From: Clostridium arbusti SL206
Lineage (GTDB): Bacteria > Bacillota > Clostridia > Clostridiales > Clostridiaceae
Direction of reading: 5' to 3'
Assembly: GCF_000246895.1 (NCBI RefSeq)
Contig: NZ_BAEV01000005.1
Location: 1 to 64,000 of the forward strand
DNA length: 64,000 nucleotides
The notes below the pieces were generated by a model that was not told the origin of the DNA, made no database searches, and saw only the letters and a list, made by a program, of their open reading frames with translations. Below are positions 55,202 through 63,038 of this stretch, piece after piece; within the stretch, counting starts at the first letter, position 1; the number at the start of each line of letters is the position of its first letter. A program made the position numbers and the translations under genes.

Positions 55202-56329
55202 TTATTTAGCTTGTTTCAAGGCATCTTTTACTCCACTAATAATCCCCTGGCAGCTATACGTAGCTCCGGAAACTACATCAACCTCCGTTGATTGAGCTTT
55301 TATTATTTCGTTTGGTATCACCTTTATGGCTTGATCATAATATCCTGGTGTACCATCTGTTTGTTCAACTTTAACATCAGTAATTTTGCTGCTTTTAATT
55401 GTTACCGTAACTCTTGAACTAGGTTCAGTATTGCTAGAATTCCCTATATAAACTCCATCTTTATATTTACTTTTATTCACTAAACTATTATTCTTTGATT
55501 TATTTATACTTGCTGAAATACTCGATTCTACAGCCACATTATTTTTGTTTACAGCCGCACCAGCTACACTATTTCCAAAGTATACTGCTGAAAAACCAGC
55601 TATGGCAACTGAACTAATTAGTGCAGAATTAATATTCTTATTAAGCATATTTGTCTTTATATTTTTTCTCGGGCAAATTTCTACGCACTTTAAACAATTT
55701 ATACACTCACCACCATGAACATTATTAACTTTATATAATGCTAACCCCATTGAGCAATTATCTGAACATAATCTACATTTACCACATTTTTCATTTGGCT
55801 TATTAATTTTAAATGGACTTATTTTAGACACTAATGTAAATATAGCACCTAAAGGACATAAATATCTGCAAAAAAATCTTTCAATGAATATAGATGCTAT
55901 TACTATGAATAGTAAAATTATAAACTCTAAAATTAAGTTACTTGTAACTCTTTGGAAACTAATTATTCTAGCGAAAGCATCCCAAGGATTAGAAGTTTGA
56001 AAAAACTTACTTCCCATTGTCCATGAAAAAATTATCAAAATTAATAATATTATATACTTCACATATTTTAAAATAGAATCTACTTTTTCATCTAATTTAA
56101 AACTTACATTAAAGACATTCCTAAATATTCTGTGAATTATATCATTTAATGTACCAAAGACACAAATCCAACCACAGAAAAATCTTCCTAGAATTATAGT
56201 TAAAGCAGCAACTGTTATAAACTCAACTAAAGTAGGATAGGCTTGTATAAAATCAAAATTCCCTCTAATTATCATTAAATATATATTCTTTAATTCACTA
56301 AATACTAATGCAAACATACCTGGAAACAA
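55202..56329 (-). CDS. NapH-like Fe-S membrane protein with FMN-binding domain
   Basis: 375 residues. There are four or five membrane helices in the first ~170 residues with CxxxC pairs (RFFCGWICVFG, RFFCRYLCPLG) as in NapH/RnfH-type proteins, then two [4Fe-4S] motifs (CGKCRLCSDNCSMGL and CINCLKCVEICPRK, ~180-220). A helix follows at ~233-255, then an outside FMN-binding domain whose DVVSGATYS matches the ApbE flavinylation site (FMN on the Thr). It probably carries electrons across the membrane to an extracellular flavin. The start is uncertain: the frame opens about 16 codons earlier without ATG, GTG or TTG and without a ribosome site, so the 5' end may be damaged. Confidence 0.75.
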   Translation of the reverse strand: MFPGMFALVFSELKNIYLMIIRGNFDFIQAYPTLVEFITVAALTIILGRFFCGWICVFGTLNDIIHRIFRNVFNVSFKLDEKVDSILKYVKYIILLILIIFSWTMGSKFFQTSNPWDAFARIISFQRVTSNLILEFIILLFIVIASIFIERFFCRYLCPLGAIFTLVSKISPFKINKPNEKCGKCRLCSDNCSMGLALYKVNNVHGGECINCLKCVEICPRKNIKTNMLNKNINSALISSVAIAGFSAVYFGNSVAGAAVNKNNVAVESSISASINKSKNNSLVNKSKYKDGVYIGNSSNTEPSSRVTVTIKSSKITDVKVEQTDGTPGYYDQAIKVIPNEIIKAQSTEVDVVSGATYSCQGIISGVKDALKQAK

Positions 56330-56763
56330 AAGTAAAAATAATATTTGTAAAACAATTCTGAATATCTTTATTTTTTAATTTTTAAACCATAGCTATAATT
56401 TTTCTTTAACATTATTAGCATTCCCCACATTCCAATTATCTTTAGAAATACATTTTACAATAAACTGTACAGAGGTAAAAACTAAACTATATTCTTAAGA
56501 ATAAAATCCCAAACAATTTATGTACGTTTTTTATTTTTATAATATTATACAACTTATAAAGTATTCCAATATGTTTACTTATATATTAGAAGTTTAACTT
56601 ATTTTTGTCAAGTAAGTTTATTAATATAAATTCTTTATTTTTCTTTAATTCTAATCTAAAATATTTACTCTATAATCTGAAAATTTAGATCATGTTTTAC
56701 AACAACAACAACAACAATAAGGACCACCCATAAACCGGGTGGTCCTTATTGTATAATTCACTA
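56330..56763. other. AT-rich intergenic region
   Basis: This 434-base gap holds only the terminator at 56720-56753 and an (ACA)n run (about 56700-56716) beside it. No gene, repeat copy or clear promoter is seen. Confidence 0.5.
56720..56753 (-). terminator. Terminator of the flavoprotein gene
   Basis: AATAAGGACCACCC pairs perfectly with GGGTGGTCCTTATT around a 7-base loop, a GC-rich 14-bp stem just past the stop codon. Confidence 0.85.
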
Positions 56764-57399
56764 TTAACGAATAAAATTCATAAATACCTTTTCTTCTCTT
56801 TCTGGTTCTTTAACTTTCCCCTTACCATTTTCAACCAAATTCATAAGCCATGCCATATTTTTACCAAGTACGCTCATAATTTGTACTCCCTCTTCATCCT
56901 GCATTGCTTCTCCTGGTGCTGTTCCGTTAATAACATTCCAATAATTTGAAGTAGGCATTAACATTTCAGAATAATTAATATAATTATTTAGTTGATTAAA
57001 AGTTGGAATTCCTCCTGCACGTCTTACTGCAACTACAGACGCACCAACTTTATGTCTTAACATACCATCATTTACGCTTGTAACATAAAACGCTCTGTCA
57101 AGAAATGATTTCATTGTTCCAGCAATTGCTGAATAATGTACTGGTGATCCTAAAATTATTCCATCTGCTTCCTTCATTTTTTGAATCCATTCATTAACTG
57201 GATCAGTAGATATGATACATCTTTCATTTTTATTTTTTACACAGTTATTACAGGCAATACATCCCCTAACAACTTTATTTCCTACATGAACGATTTCTGT
57301 CTCTATCCCTTCCTTTTCAAGTTCCCCTGCAAGTATTTTTATTGCATGATAAGTATTTCCCTCTTTATTAGGACTTCCATTAAAAGCTACAACCTTCAT
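56764..57399 (-). CDS. NADPH-dependent FMN reductase / iron-sulfur flavoprotein type
   Basis: 211 residues. The flavodoxin-like FMN loop is FNGSPNKEGNTYHA (~6-19). CIACNNCVKNKNERC (~47-61) has the compact Cys pattern of iron-sulfur flavoproteins from clostridia and methanogens. GSPVHYSAIAGTMKSFLDR is the usual FMN-contacting segment. It may carry one [4Fe-4S] cluster and FMN and pass electrons to small acceptors, quinones or nitro compounds. A perfect 20-base palindrome lies ~150 bases upstream in the divergent gap and could be its operator. Confidence 0.85.
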   Translation of the reverse strand: MKVVAFNGSPNKEGNTYHAIKILAGELEKEGIETEIVHVGNKVVRGCIACNNCVKNKNERCIISTDPVNEWIQKMKEADGIILGSPVHYSAIAGTMKSFLDRAFYVTSVNDGMLRHKVGASVVAVRRAGGIPTFNQLNNYINYSEMLMPTSNYWNVINGTAPGEAMQDEEGVQIMSVLGKNMAWLMNLVENGKGKVKEPEREEKVFMNFIR

Positions 57400-57548
57400 T
57401 TATTTTTCCTCCTCGTATTAAGCACCTTCAAAGAAATAACAAATTATTTATCTCATCTTTAATTTAGTATTTCTTTTAAACTATCTTCTTTACTTAAAAG
57501 AATAAGTGAATTCAAAATATAATACAAGTAGGCACTTTTTTGTAAGCT

Positions 57549-57568
57549 AACTTACCTTAAGGTAAGTT
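57549..57568. promoter_or_regulatory. Perfect 20-base palindrome, possible operator
   Basis: AACTTACCTTAAGGTAAGTT reads the same on both strands. It lies in the gap between the divergent flavoprotein and deacetylase genes, where a dimeric repressor could act on one or both. No regulator gene is adjacent. Confidence 0.5.
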
Positions 57569-57693
57569 TTTACTGACTAAATCAAATACACATTTTATTT
57601 CTCTAGTAAATTAGCATAATACTTTATCAAATTAGGGTTATCCTATATTTAAAGACAACTGTAATATTTCTAAACAAAAGAAGGCGAATAATT

Positions 57694-58494
57694 TTGAAAA
57701 AACTTTATAAATTTACAAACATTGCATTTATATTTATATTTATATTATTTATGTGTATAACCAATAGATCTAATGTATACGGATATGAATCACGCTCTTT
57801 TAATAACAGTGCTCTTAAAGTCAATAGAAAACTACAATATAACAAAGAAGTGTTCCTAACCTTTGATGACGGTCCATCTCCAAATAACACAAGAAAAATA
57901 TTAAAAATATTAAATGATAATAATGTAAAAGCCACATTTTTTATAGTTGGAATAAAAGGCAAGGAGAATCCAGCTATAATAAAAGAATTGAGTGATGATG
58001 GCATGTCTATCGGCATTCATACCTTTTCTCATGATTATAAAAATATATATAAAGATTTGGATTCATATATACTAGATTATGAGAAGTGCAAAGATTCTAT
58101 AATAAAATCAACTGGTAAAAATCCCATTCCCTATGTTAGACTACCTGGTGGTTCTGATAACCTTGTAGCAAATAAATTAATTTTAGATTCTATAAAAACT
58201 ACTTTAAATTATAATGGAATAAACTATGTCGATTGGAATGTGTGTTCTGGAGACGCTGATAGTCAGACAGTCCCTGTTATAAAAATTAAAGATAATATTC
58301 AAACTCAATGTAAAAACAAGAAAATGGCTGTAATTCTTATGCATGACACCTATTACAAACATTTTACTGTAGAGTCTTTACCTGAAATTATAACTTATTT
58401 AAAAAATCAAGGTTTTGTATTTAGAACTTTTGATGATTTAACTGAAGAAGAAGAAGAAAATATGCTAAATGCCGGGATTATGAATAGACAATAA
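57694..58494 (+). CDS. Polysaccharide deacetylase (NodB domain)
   Basis: 266 residues. It has an N-terminal hydrophobic signal or anchor (KFTNIAFIFIFILFMCITN) and then a NodB homology domain: FLTFDDGPSPNNTRK (~49-63, catalytic Asp pair), IHTFSHDYKN (metal His pair), RLPGGSDN (motif 3), DWNVCSGDA and LMHDTYYKH (motif 5 His). It should remove acetyl groups from peptidoglycan or another surface glycan outside the membrane. The start is TTG with AAGGCG upstream. It is a single gene. Confidence 0.88.
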   Translation: MKKLYKFTNIAFIFIFILFMCITNRSNVYGYESRSFNNSALKVNRKLQYNKEVFLTFDDGPSPNNTRKILKILNDNNVKATFFIVGIKGKENPAIIKELSDDGMSIGIHTFSHDYKNIYKDLDSYILDYEKCKDSIIKSTGKNPIPYVRLPGGSDNLVANKLILDSIKTTLNYNGINYVDWNVCSGDADSQTVPVIKIKDNIQTQCKNKKMAVILMHDTYYKHFTVESLPEIITYLKNQGFVFRTFDDLTEEEEENMLNAGIMNRQ

Positions 58495-58562
58495 AACATA
58501 TATTAGTACTTTATTTATAAATAATATGACTAGGTCTTGGTATGTTCAATACCTAAACCTAG

Positions 58563-58635
58563 TTAGGCACATTCAAATAAATAACTAGTCAGTATGCTAG
58601 TATATTTGACTTGTTATTTATTTTCATATGCCTTA
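58563..58635. repeat. Dispersed inverted repeat, short form
   Basis: TTAGGCACATTCAAATAAAT opens, and TTATTTATTTTCATATGCCT then TA closes; the core ACTAGTCAGTATGCTAGT is intact. It abuts an imperfect hairpin (ACTAGGT..ACCTAGT, 58529-58563) past the deacetylase stop codon. Confidence 0.88.
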
Positions 58636-58686
58636 TATTATATTTTTCTTCTATAAACTTTTTGCTAATAAATGAACGTGTTAATA

Positions 58687-60210
58687 TCAGAATCCAAATA
58701 AGGATCCCATAAAGTAAGCAAATATTCCTAAAACGATTACATAAACTATACAAAATTTCAACGTTGAATTTAAAATTTTACCTTCATTTCCCACAAGTCC
58801 TGTTGCCGCAGTTGCTACTGCTATACTCTGAGGTGATATCATCTTTCCAGCTGTGGCACCGCCAGTATTAGCCGCTGCAAGCCAGTATGGATTCAATCCC
58901 AAAGATTTTGAAACTTCAACCTGGAGACCTCCAAACAAAATATTGGATGAAGTATCACTTCCGGTTACAAATGTTCCAAGCGCACCAATCAAAGGAGATA
59001 TTATAGGATAAAAACTTCCTGTAGTAGCTACTAATACTACAGCTACAGATTTTATCATTCCCGAATACCCCATAACTTTTGCCAATGCCAGTATTGAGAC
59101 TATAGTAATTGCAGATTTACTCATTTGCTTAATTGTATTAAATAAAACTTTAAGTATTTCTTTAAATTTAGCACCTTGAATTAATCCTCCAATAAAAGTT
59201 GCTATTATAATCAATGTGCCGGGATTTCCAATCCATGCAAATGAATATGCCTTAGCTCCAACTCCTGTATAAATCTTAATGGATGTCTGTATTTGTGCTA
59301 ACGCAGCATTTACTGGTTTAATTAAAGGACTTGTAACTATGATAAATACAAATACTAAAATAAATGGAATCCATGCTATAAATTGTTCTTTAAATGTTAA
59401 TTTTTCAACATCTTTCGCTGCCTTATCCTTATAAAATACTTTTGCCATAACAATAGTGACAAGTAAACACAAAACCGAACCTAATATGGCTGGTAGTTCT
59501 GCTCCTAAATATTTAGCTGCAACAACTTCTGGTATTGCAAAAGAAATTCCTGAAAATAACGCTATTAAAAATACACCTTTTATTGCTTTTACACTCTTTC
59601 CTGTAAGCATAACCAAAATTATTGGAACTACAACTATTAATAATGCTAGTTGTATTGCTACTGCATAACTTAAGGTAGTTACATCTAAATTTGCTACTTT
59701 AGCAAGGGTAGATACTGGAATGCCTATAGCTCCAAAAGCCGTTGGTGTTGTATTTGCTATTAAACATATAATTGCAGCAAATATTGGATCAAAGCCAAGT
59801 GCTGCTAGAATACTAGCAGGTATTGCTACTGCTGTACCAAAACCTGCAATAGCTTCAAGAAATCCACCAAAACCCCATGCAAGAATAAGTACTAAAATTC
59901 TTCTATCTGTTGTAATACTAGTCATCATTTTTTTTATTATATCCATACTCTTTGTATAAATAGATAGATTGTAAGTGAATACAGCTGCAACTATTACAAT
60001 CATTATAGGCCACAGTGCCATTGCTGCACCTTCTAATGACGCAGTGATGGATTGGCCAAAAGGCATTTTCCAGACGATAATAGCTAGAATTATAGTTATA
60101 AGTAATGTAATTGGACAAGTTTTGTGTCCTGGCATCTTTAATGCCCCTAAGGAGATCATTAACCATACAATTGGTATAATCGCAATAAAAAACAACACAT
60201 AAATATTCAT
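58687..60210 (-). CDS. lctP: L-lactate permease
   Basis: 507 residues from ATG 60210, since TGGGGGG lies just upstream; five further codons lack a ribosome site. It has about 12-14 membrane helices over the full length. Family features are GFGGFLEAIAGFGTAVAIPASILAALGF (~118-145) and GALGTFVTGSDTSSNILFGGLQ (~415). It imports lactate (or glycolate) with protons or sodium. No lactate dehydrogenase/Etf genes are adjacent in the window, so it stands alone. The gap upstream (60226-60726) presumably holds its promoter. Confidence 0.93.
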   Translation of the reverse strand: MNIYVLFFIAIIPIVWLMISLGALKMPGHKTCPITLLITIILAIIVWKMPFGQSITASLEGAAMALWPIMIVIVAAVFTYNLSIYTKSMDIIKKMMTSITTDRRILVLILAWGFGGFLEAIAGFGTAVAIPASILAALGFDPIFAAIICLIANTTPTAFGAIGIPVSTLAKVANLDVTTLSYAVAIQLALLIVVVPIILVMLTGKSVKAIKGVFLIALFSGISFAIPEVVAAKYLGAELPAILGSVLCLLVTIVMAKVFYKDKAAKDVEKLTFKEQFIAWIPFILVFVFIIVTSPLIKPVNAALAQIQTSIKIYTGVGAKAYSFAWIGNPGTLIIIATFIGGLIQGAKFKEILKVLFNTIKQMSKSAITIVSILALAKVMGYSGMIKSVAVVLVATTGSFYPIISPLIGALGTFVTGSDTSSNILFGGLQVEVSKSLGLNPYWLAAANTGGATAGKMISPQSIAVATAATGLVGNEGKILNSTLKFCIVYVIVLGIFAYFMGSLFGF

Positions 60211-60225
60211 AATTGCCCCCCACAT

Positions 60226-60726
60226 TTTATAATATTATAGATTGTACAAATAGTAATTTAATTAAAGATATTTAATTACATGAAAACATTATAGGCCATA
60301 TAAATGATATGATAACAAACAAAAAATAACACATAAATTTTTGTAAATTACTTCTAATTTTAATATATTATCTTTTATTAGGATATATTATATTATATTA
60401 TTATAACGTTTACATTTATTACTTTTATGTTAGCATTACCATTTTTTAATTACAATGATAGTTATTTTTTTAACAATATCCAATTATGTTAAAATCCGCT
60501 CTATATATAGAAAACTATATATTTGAAAATTTTAACTTATATTTTAAATAGCTTAAATGAACTAACATTGTTAAAAATTTTACATATTTTTTATATATTA
60601 TAATATTCTTTAATTATTTATATAATATTAGTAAATAATTTATTTATATAAATAAATTGGAACTACATCAAGATTATTTATCAAATCCTTTTGATATAGT
60701 TCCACTGAATTTCAATGCTTTAAATA
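60226..60726. other. AT-rich intergenic region
   Basis: A ~500-base gap of very AT-rich sequence with many TATAAT-like boxes, so no promoter can be chosen. It ends with the terminator at 60657-60707. No gene or repeat copy is seen. Confidence 0.5.
60657..60707 (-). terminator. Terminator of the FG-GAP-like gene
   Basis: On the minus strand TGGAACTATATCAA pairs with TTGATGTAGTTCCA (one mismatch) around a ~22-base loop, then an AT-rich tail. It lies 20 bases past the stop codon. Confidence 0.7.
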
Positions 60727-61446
60727 TCATGATCCCCAAATAGCTACATTTTGATTGTCTAAATCAAACATATTATTTTTCCATTTTAAAGTGTTTAAAA
60801 CATACCCTAAAGAATCTGCATTATATCTTCCTGCTATTTTTTGGTACGCTAATAATTCATATACTCCACTTGAATCAAAATCCACCGGATACAAACCACT
60901 TAATGGGTTTACAAATCCACTAATTGGACTCTTTAATCTACCATTATCATCATATATTTCATTTAAATAATCTGATCCTCTATTGGAAATATCTATGATG
61001 TATTTCTTATTATTTTTCTCACTGACAACTTCAACTTTGTAATTATCTTTATAAGTAACAAGGTATTTGTATTCTTCATTATATACATCAAAATCAAACA
61101 ACAATTGTGGTCTATTGTTGATAAATGAATAAATGTAATAATACATAATTCCACCACTTCCACCAGAGTTAATACCTATTAATATATTATTTATATTATT
61201 TCCAGTAAAATCTCCCAAAAATATAGTAGGATTATATCCTGAATTTTGTATAAGTTTTATATTAGTAAACCTACCTGTCCTCCCATCCTGTATTACAAGA
61301 GTAATATTTTGAACAAAAGGACTATCTTCTGTCCTTGTACCTGTTAAATACACACCATCTGGTATTCTATCACCATTTACATCCCCTCTTGTATAAGCAA
61401 CAATTCTAGGATGTAATGTGGTCTCCCTAAAATAATAATTATACAT
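60727..61446 (-). CDS. FG-GAP/VCBS-like protein
   Basis: 239 residues, no signal peptide. GDVNGDRIPDGVYLTG (~21-36) and FLGDFTGNNINNILIGIN (~76-93) have the Asp/Asn-rich D-x-N-x-D-x-x-D loops of FG-GAP/VCBS beta-propeller repeats that bind Ca2+, and PVDFDSSGVYELLAYQ (~198) is a third blade-like unit. Similar clostridial and bacillar proteins are hypothetical and often annotated near spore-coat genes. It is divergent from the lectin gene (187 bases between starts), and both begin MYN. A joint surface or spore role is an inference. Confidence 0.65.
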   Translation of the reverse strand: MYNYYFRETTLHPRIVAYTRGDVNGDRIPDGVYLTGTRTEDSPFVQNITLVIQDGRTGRFTNIKLIQNSGYNPTIFLGDFTGNNINNILIGINSGGSGGIMYYYIYSFINNRPQLLFDFDVYNEEYKYLVTYKDNYKVEVVSEKNNKKYIIDISNRGSDYLNEIYDDNGRLKSPISGFVNPLSGLYPVDFDSSGVYELLAYQKIAGRYNADSLGYVLNTLKWKNNMFDLDNQNVAIWGS

Positions 61447-61633
61447 AACGGCTCCTTTAAATTACAAGCTTTGTATATATCTTATGAATTAAGTAACAAT
61501 TATGCTACAAGTTTTAATGTCTATAATAAAATAACTATATAATTTATGTATTATTGTAACACTATTTAATTTCGATCATAAAATATAAGTGATCATATTT
61601 TGAAACCGTAACAAAAATACAAGGAGGTAGCCA

Positions 61634-62941
61634 ATGTATAACAATCCATTTTTTTACTATCATAACTACATGCCTCAAAATACTTACCCATTTTCAGATG
61701 ATAGAATAGAAGACCTTGATAGATTTCAGTCTTACGATGAATTTGATGAATTTCAAGATTTTGATGAATTTGATGAAGATGATTTTTCTAACAACAGCAG
61801 ATCTTCAGATATGGAGACAAATATAATATTGGAATTACTTTACAATAATCAACCTGATCTGTTTTCAAACTTCAAAAAATTTAGAATAAGTACTGAAATG
61901 GTTAATAACTTTTTCAGTGAAGCTATACCCTATGCTTTAAATAATTCATCAAGATATAGAGGAGATATAGAACAGAAAGGCGACATATTATATGAGGATT
62001 TTAAAAGGCAGCACTATGCTATTGTGTTTTCAGTTTTATCAGCAGGTGTACCTGAAGATATAGTAGATAATACTTTTAAAGGTGTAATAAAGACCTGCCT
62101 TGGAAGCAGATTTGTACCTCCTTCTGCACTTGACCGATGGAGTCAGTGGGAAGATCTTGGGGGTGTATTATCCTCTGCACCTGCTGTTTCCTCTTGGTCA
62201 TCTAACAGACTTGATACCTTTGTACGCGGCACTGACAATGCTCTTTGGCATAAATGGTGGAATGGTTCCAGCTGGAGTAACTGGGAAAGCCTTGGTGGAA
62301 CATTAACCTCTGCACCTGCAGCTGTTTCCTGGGGAAACAACAGAATTGATGTATTCGTTCGAGGTACAGATAACGCTATGTGGCATATATTCTGGAACGG
62401 TTCCCGCTGGAGTGCCTTTGAAAATCTTGGTGGAACATTAACTTCTGCACCTGCTGTTTCCTCCTGGTCACCTAATAGACTTGATACTTTTGTTAGAGGT
62501 ACCAATAATGCTCTTTGGCATAAATGGTGGAATGGTTCTCGTTGGAGCGATTGGGAAAACCTTGGTGGAAACTTAACCTCCTCTCCTGCAGCTGTTTCCT
62601 GGGGAAACAATAGAATTGATGTATTCACTCGCGGACAAGGTAACCGTCTATATCATCTATGGTGGAATGGTTCTCGCTGGAGCAGCTGGCAAGATCTCGG
62701 CGGAAGGTTAACTTCAGCTCCTGCAGTTTCTTCCAGAGCCCCTAATAGGCTTGAAGTATTTTCCAGAAACCAAAACAATCAATTAATTACGATGTCCTGG
62801 AATGGTTCTCGTTGGAGTAATTGGCGAAGTCTCGGTGGAAATATAACTTCTGATCCAGCAGCAGTATCTTGGGGTCCAAACAGAACTGATGTGTTTGCTA
62901 GAGGAACAAATAATGCAATGTGGCATATTTGGAGGAATTAA
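61634..62941 (+). CDS. PLL-type beta-propeller lectin-like protein
   Basis: 435 residues in three parts. Residues 1-55 are rich in Tyr, Asn, Asp, Glu and Phe, with a repeated DEF(D/Q) run (DEFDEFQDFDEFDED); ~58-155 is a helical domain; ~166-435 has six repeats of ~45 residues (WSNWESLGGTLTSAPAAVSW..NRIDVFVRGTDNAMWH), the pattern of PLL-like and fucose-binding lectin propellers (old DUF346). Blades alternate between two sequence types. No signal peptide is seen. AAGGAGGT precedes the ATG. Carbohydrate binding is expected from the family. The divergent FG-GAP gene may act with it. Confidence 0.8.
   Translation: MYNNPFFYYHNYMPQNTYPFSDDRIEDLDRFQSYDEFDEFQDFDEFDEDDFSNNSRSSDMETNIILELLYNNQPDLFSNFKKFRISTEMVNNFFSEAIPYALNNSSRYRGDIEQKGDILYEDFKRQHYAIVFSVLSAGVPEDIVDNTFKGVIKTCLGSRFVPPSALDRWSQWEDLGGVLSSAPAVSSWSSNRLDTFVRGTDNALWHKWWNGSSWSNWESLGGTLTSAPAAVSWGNNRIDVFVRGTDNAMWHIFWNGSRWSAFENLGGTLTSAPAVSSWSPNRLDTFVRGTNNALWHKWWNGSRWSDWENLGGNLTSSPAAVSWGNNRIDVFTRGQGNRLYHLWWNGSRWSSWQDLGGRLTSAPAVSSRAPNRLEVFSRNQNNQLITMSWNGSRWSNWRSLGGNITSDPAAVSWGPNRTDVFARGTNNAMWHIWRN
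62135..62940 (+). repeat. Six tandem ~135-base coding repeats
   Basis: The lectin blades are encoded by imperfect tandem units of ~135 bases. Units 1 and 3 (SAPAVSSWS..NRLDTFVRGT..NALWHKWWNGS) are closer to each other than to units 2 and 4 (AAVSWGNNRIDVF), so growth probably occurred by duplicating two-blade blocks of ~270 bases. Confidence 0.8.
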
Positions 62942-62952
62942 TATTTAAGATT

Positions 62953-62988
62953 TATTGCCACCCAAAAATAATTTATGGGTGGCAAATA
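62953..62988. terminator. Shared terminator of lectin and hcp genes
   Basis: TATTGCCACCC pairs with GGGTGGCAAATA around a ~13-base loop. It lies between the convergent lectin (+) and hcp (-) genes. Confidence 0.8.
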
Positions 62989-63038
62989 AATTTTATTGAT
63001 ATTAAATTTTTTCAAATAGACACATTAATATTTCAATT

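Noticed and set aside
194..58635. Recurring ~70-base repeats as a CRISPR array
   Set aside because: Copies are kilobases apart, vary in length and orientation, and have no regular spacers or cas genes.
59918..60223. Minus-strand frame overlapping the start of the lactate permease gene
   Set aside because: It is an out-of-frame reading of the permease 5' end; the permease frame has the ribosome site and the conserved membrane helices.
62143..62628. Long minus-strand open frame opposite the lectin gene
   Set aside because: It is a mirror of the repeated plus-strand codons, has no ribosome site, and its protein sequence only repeats with the blade period.
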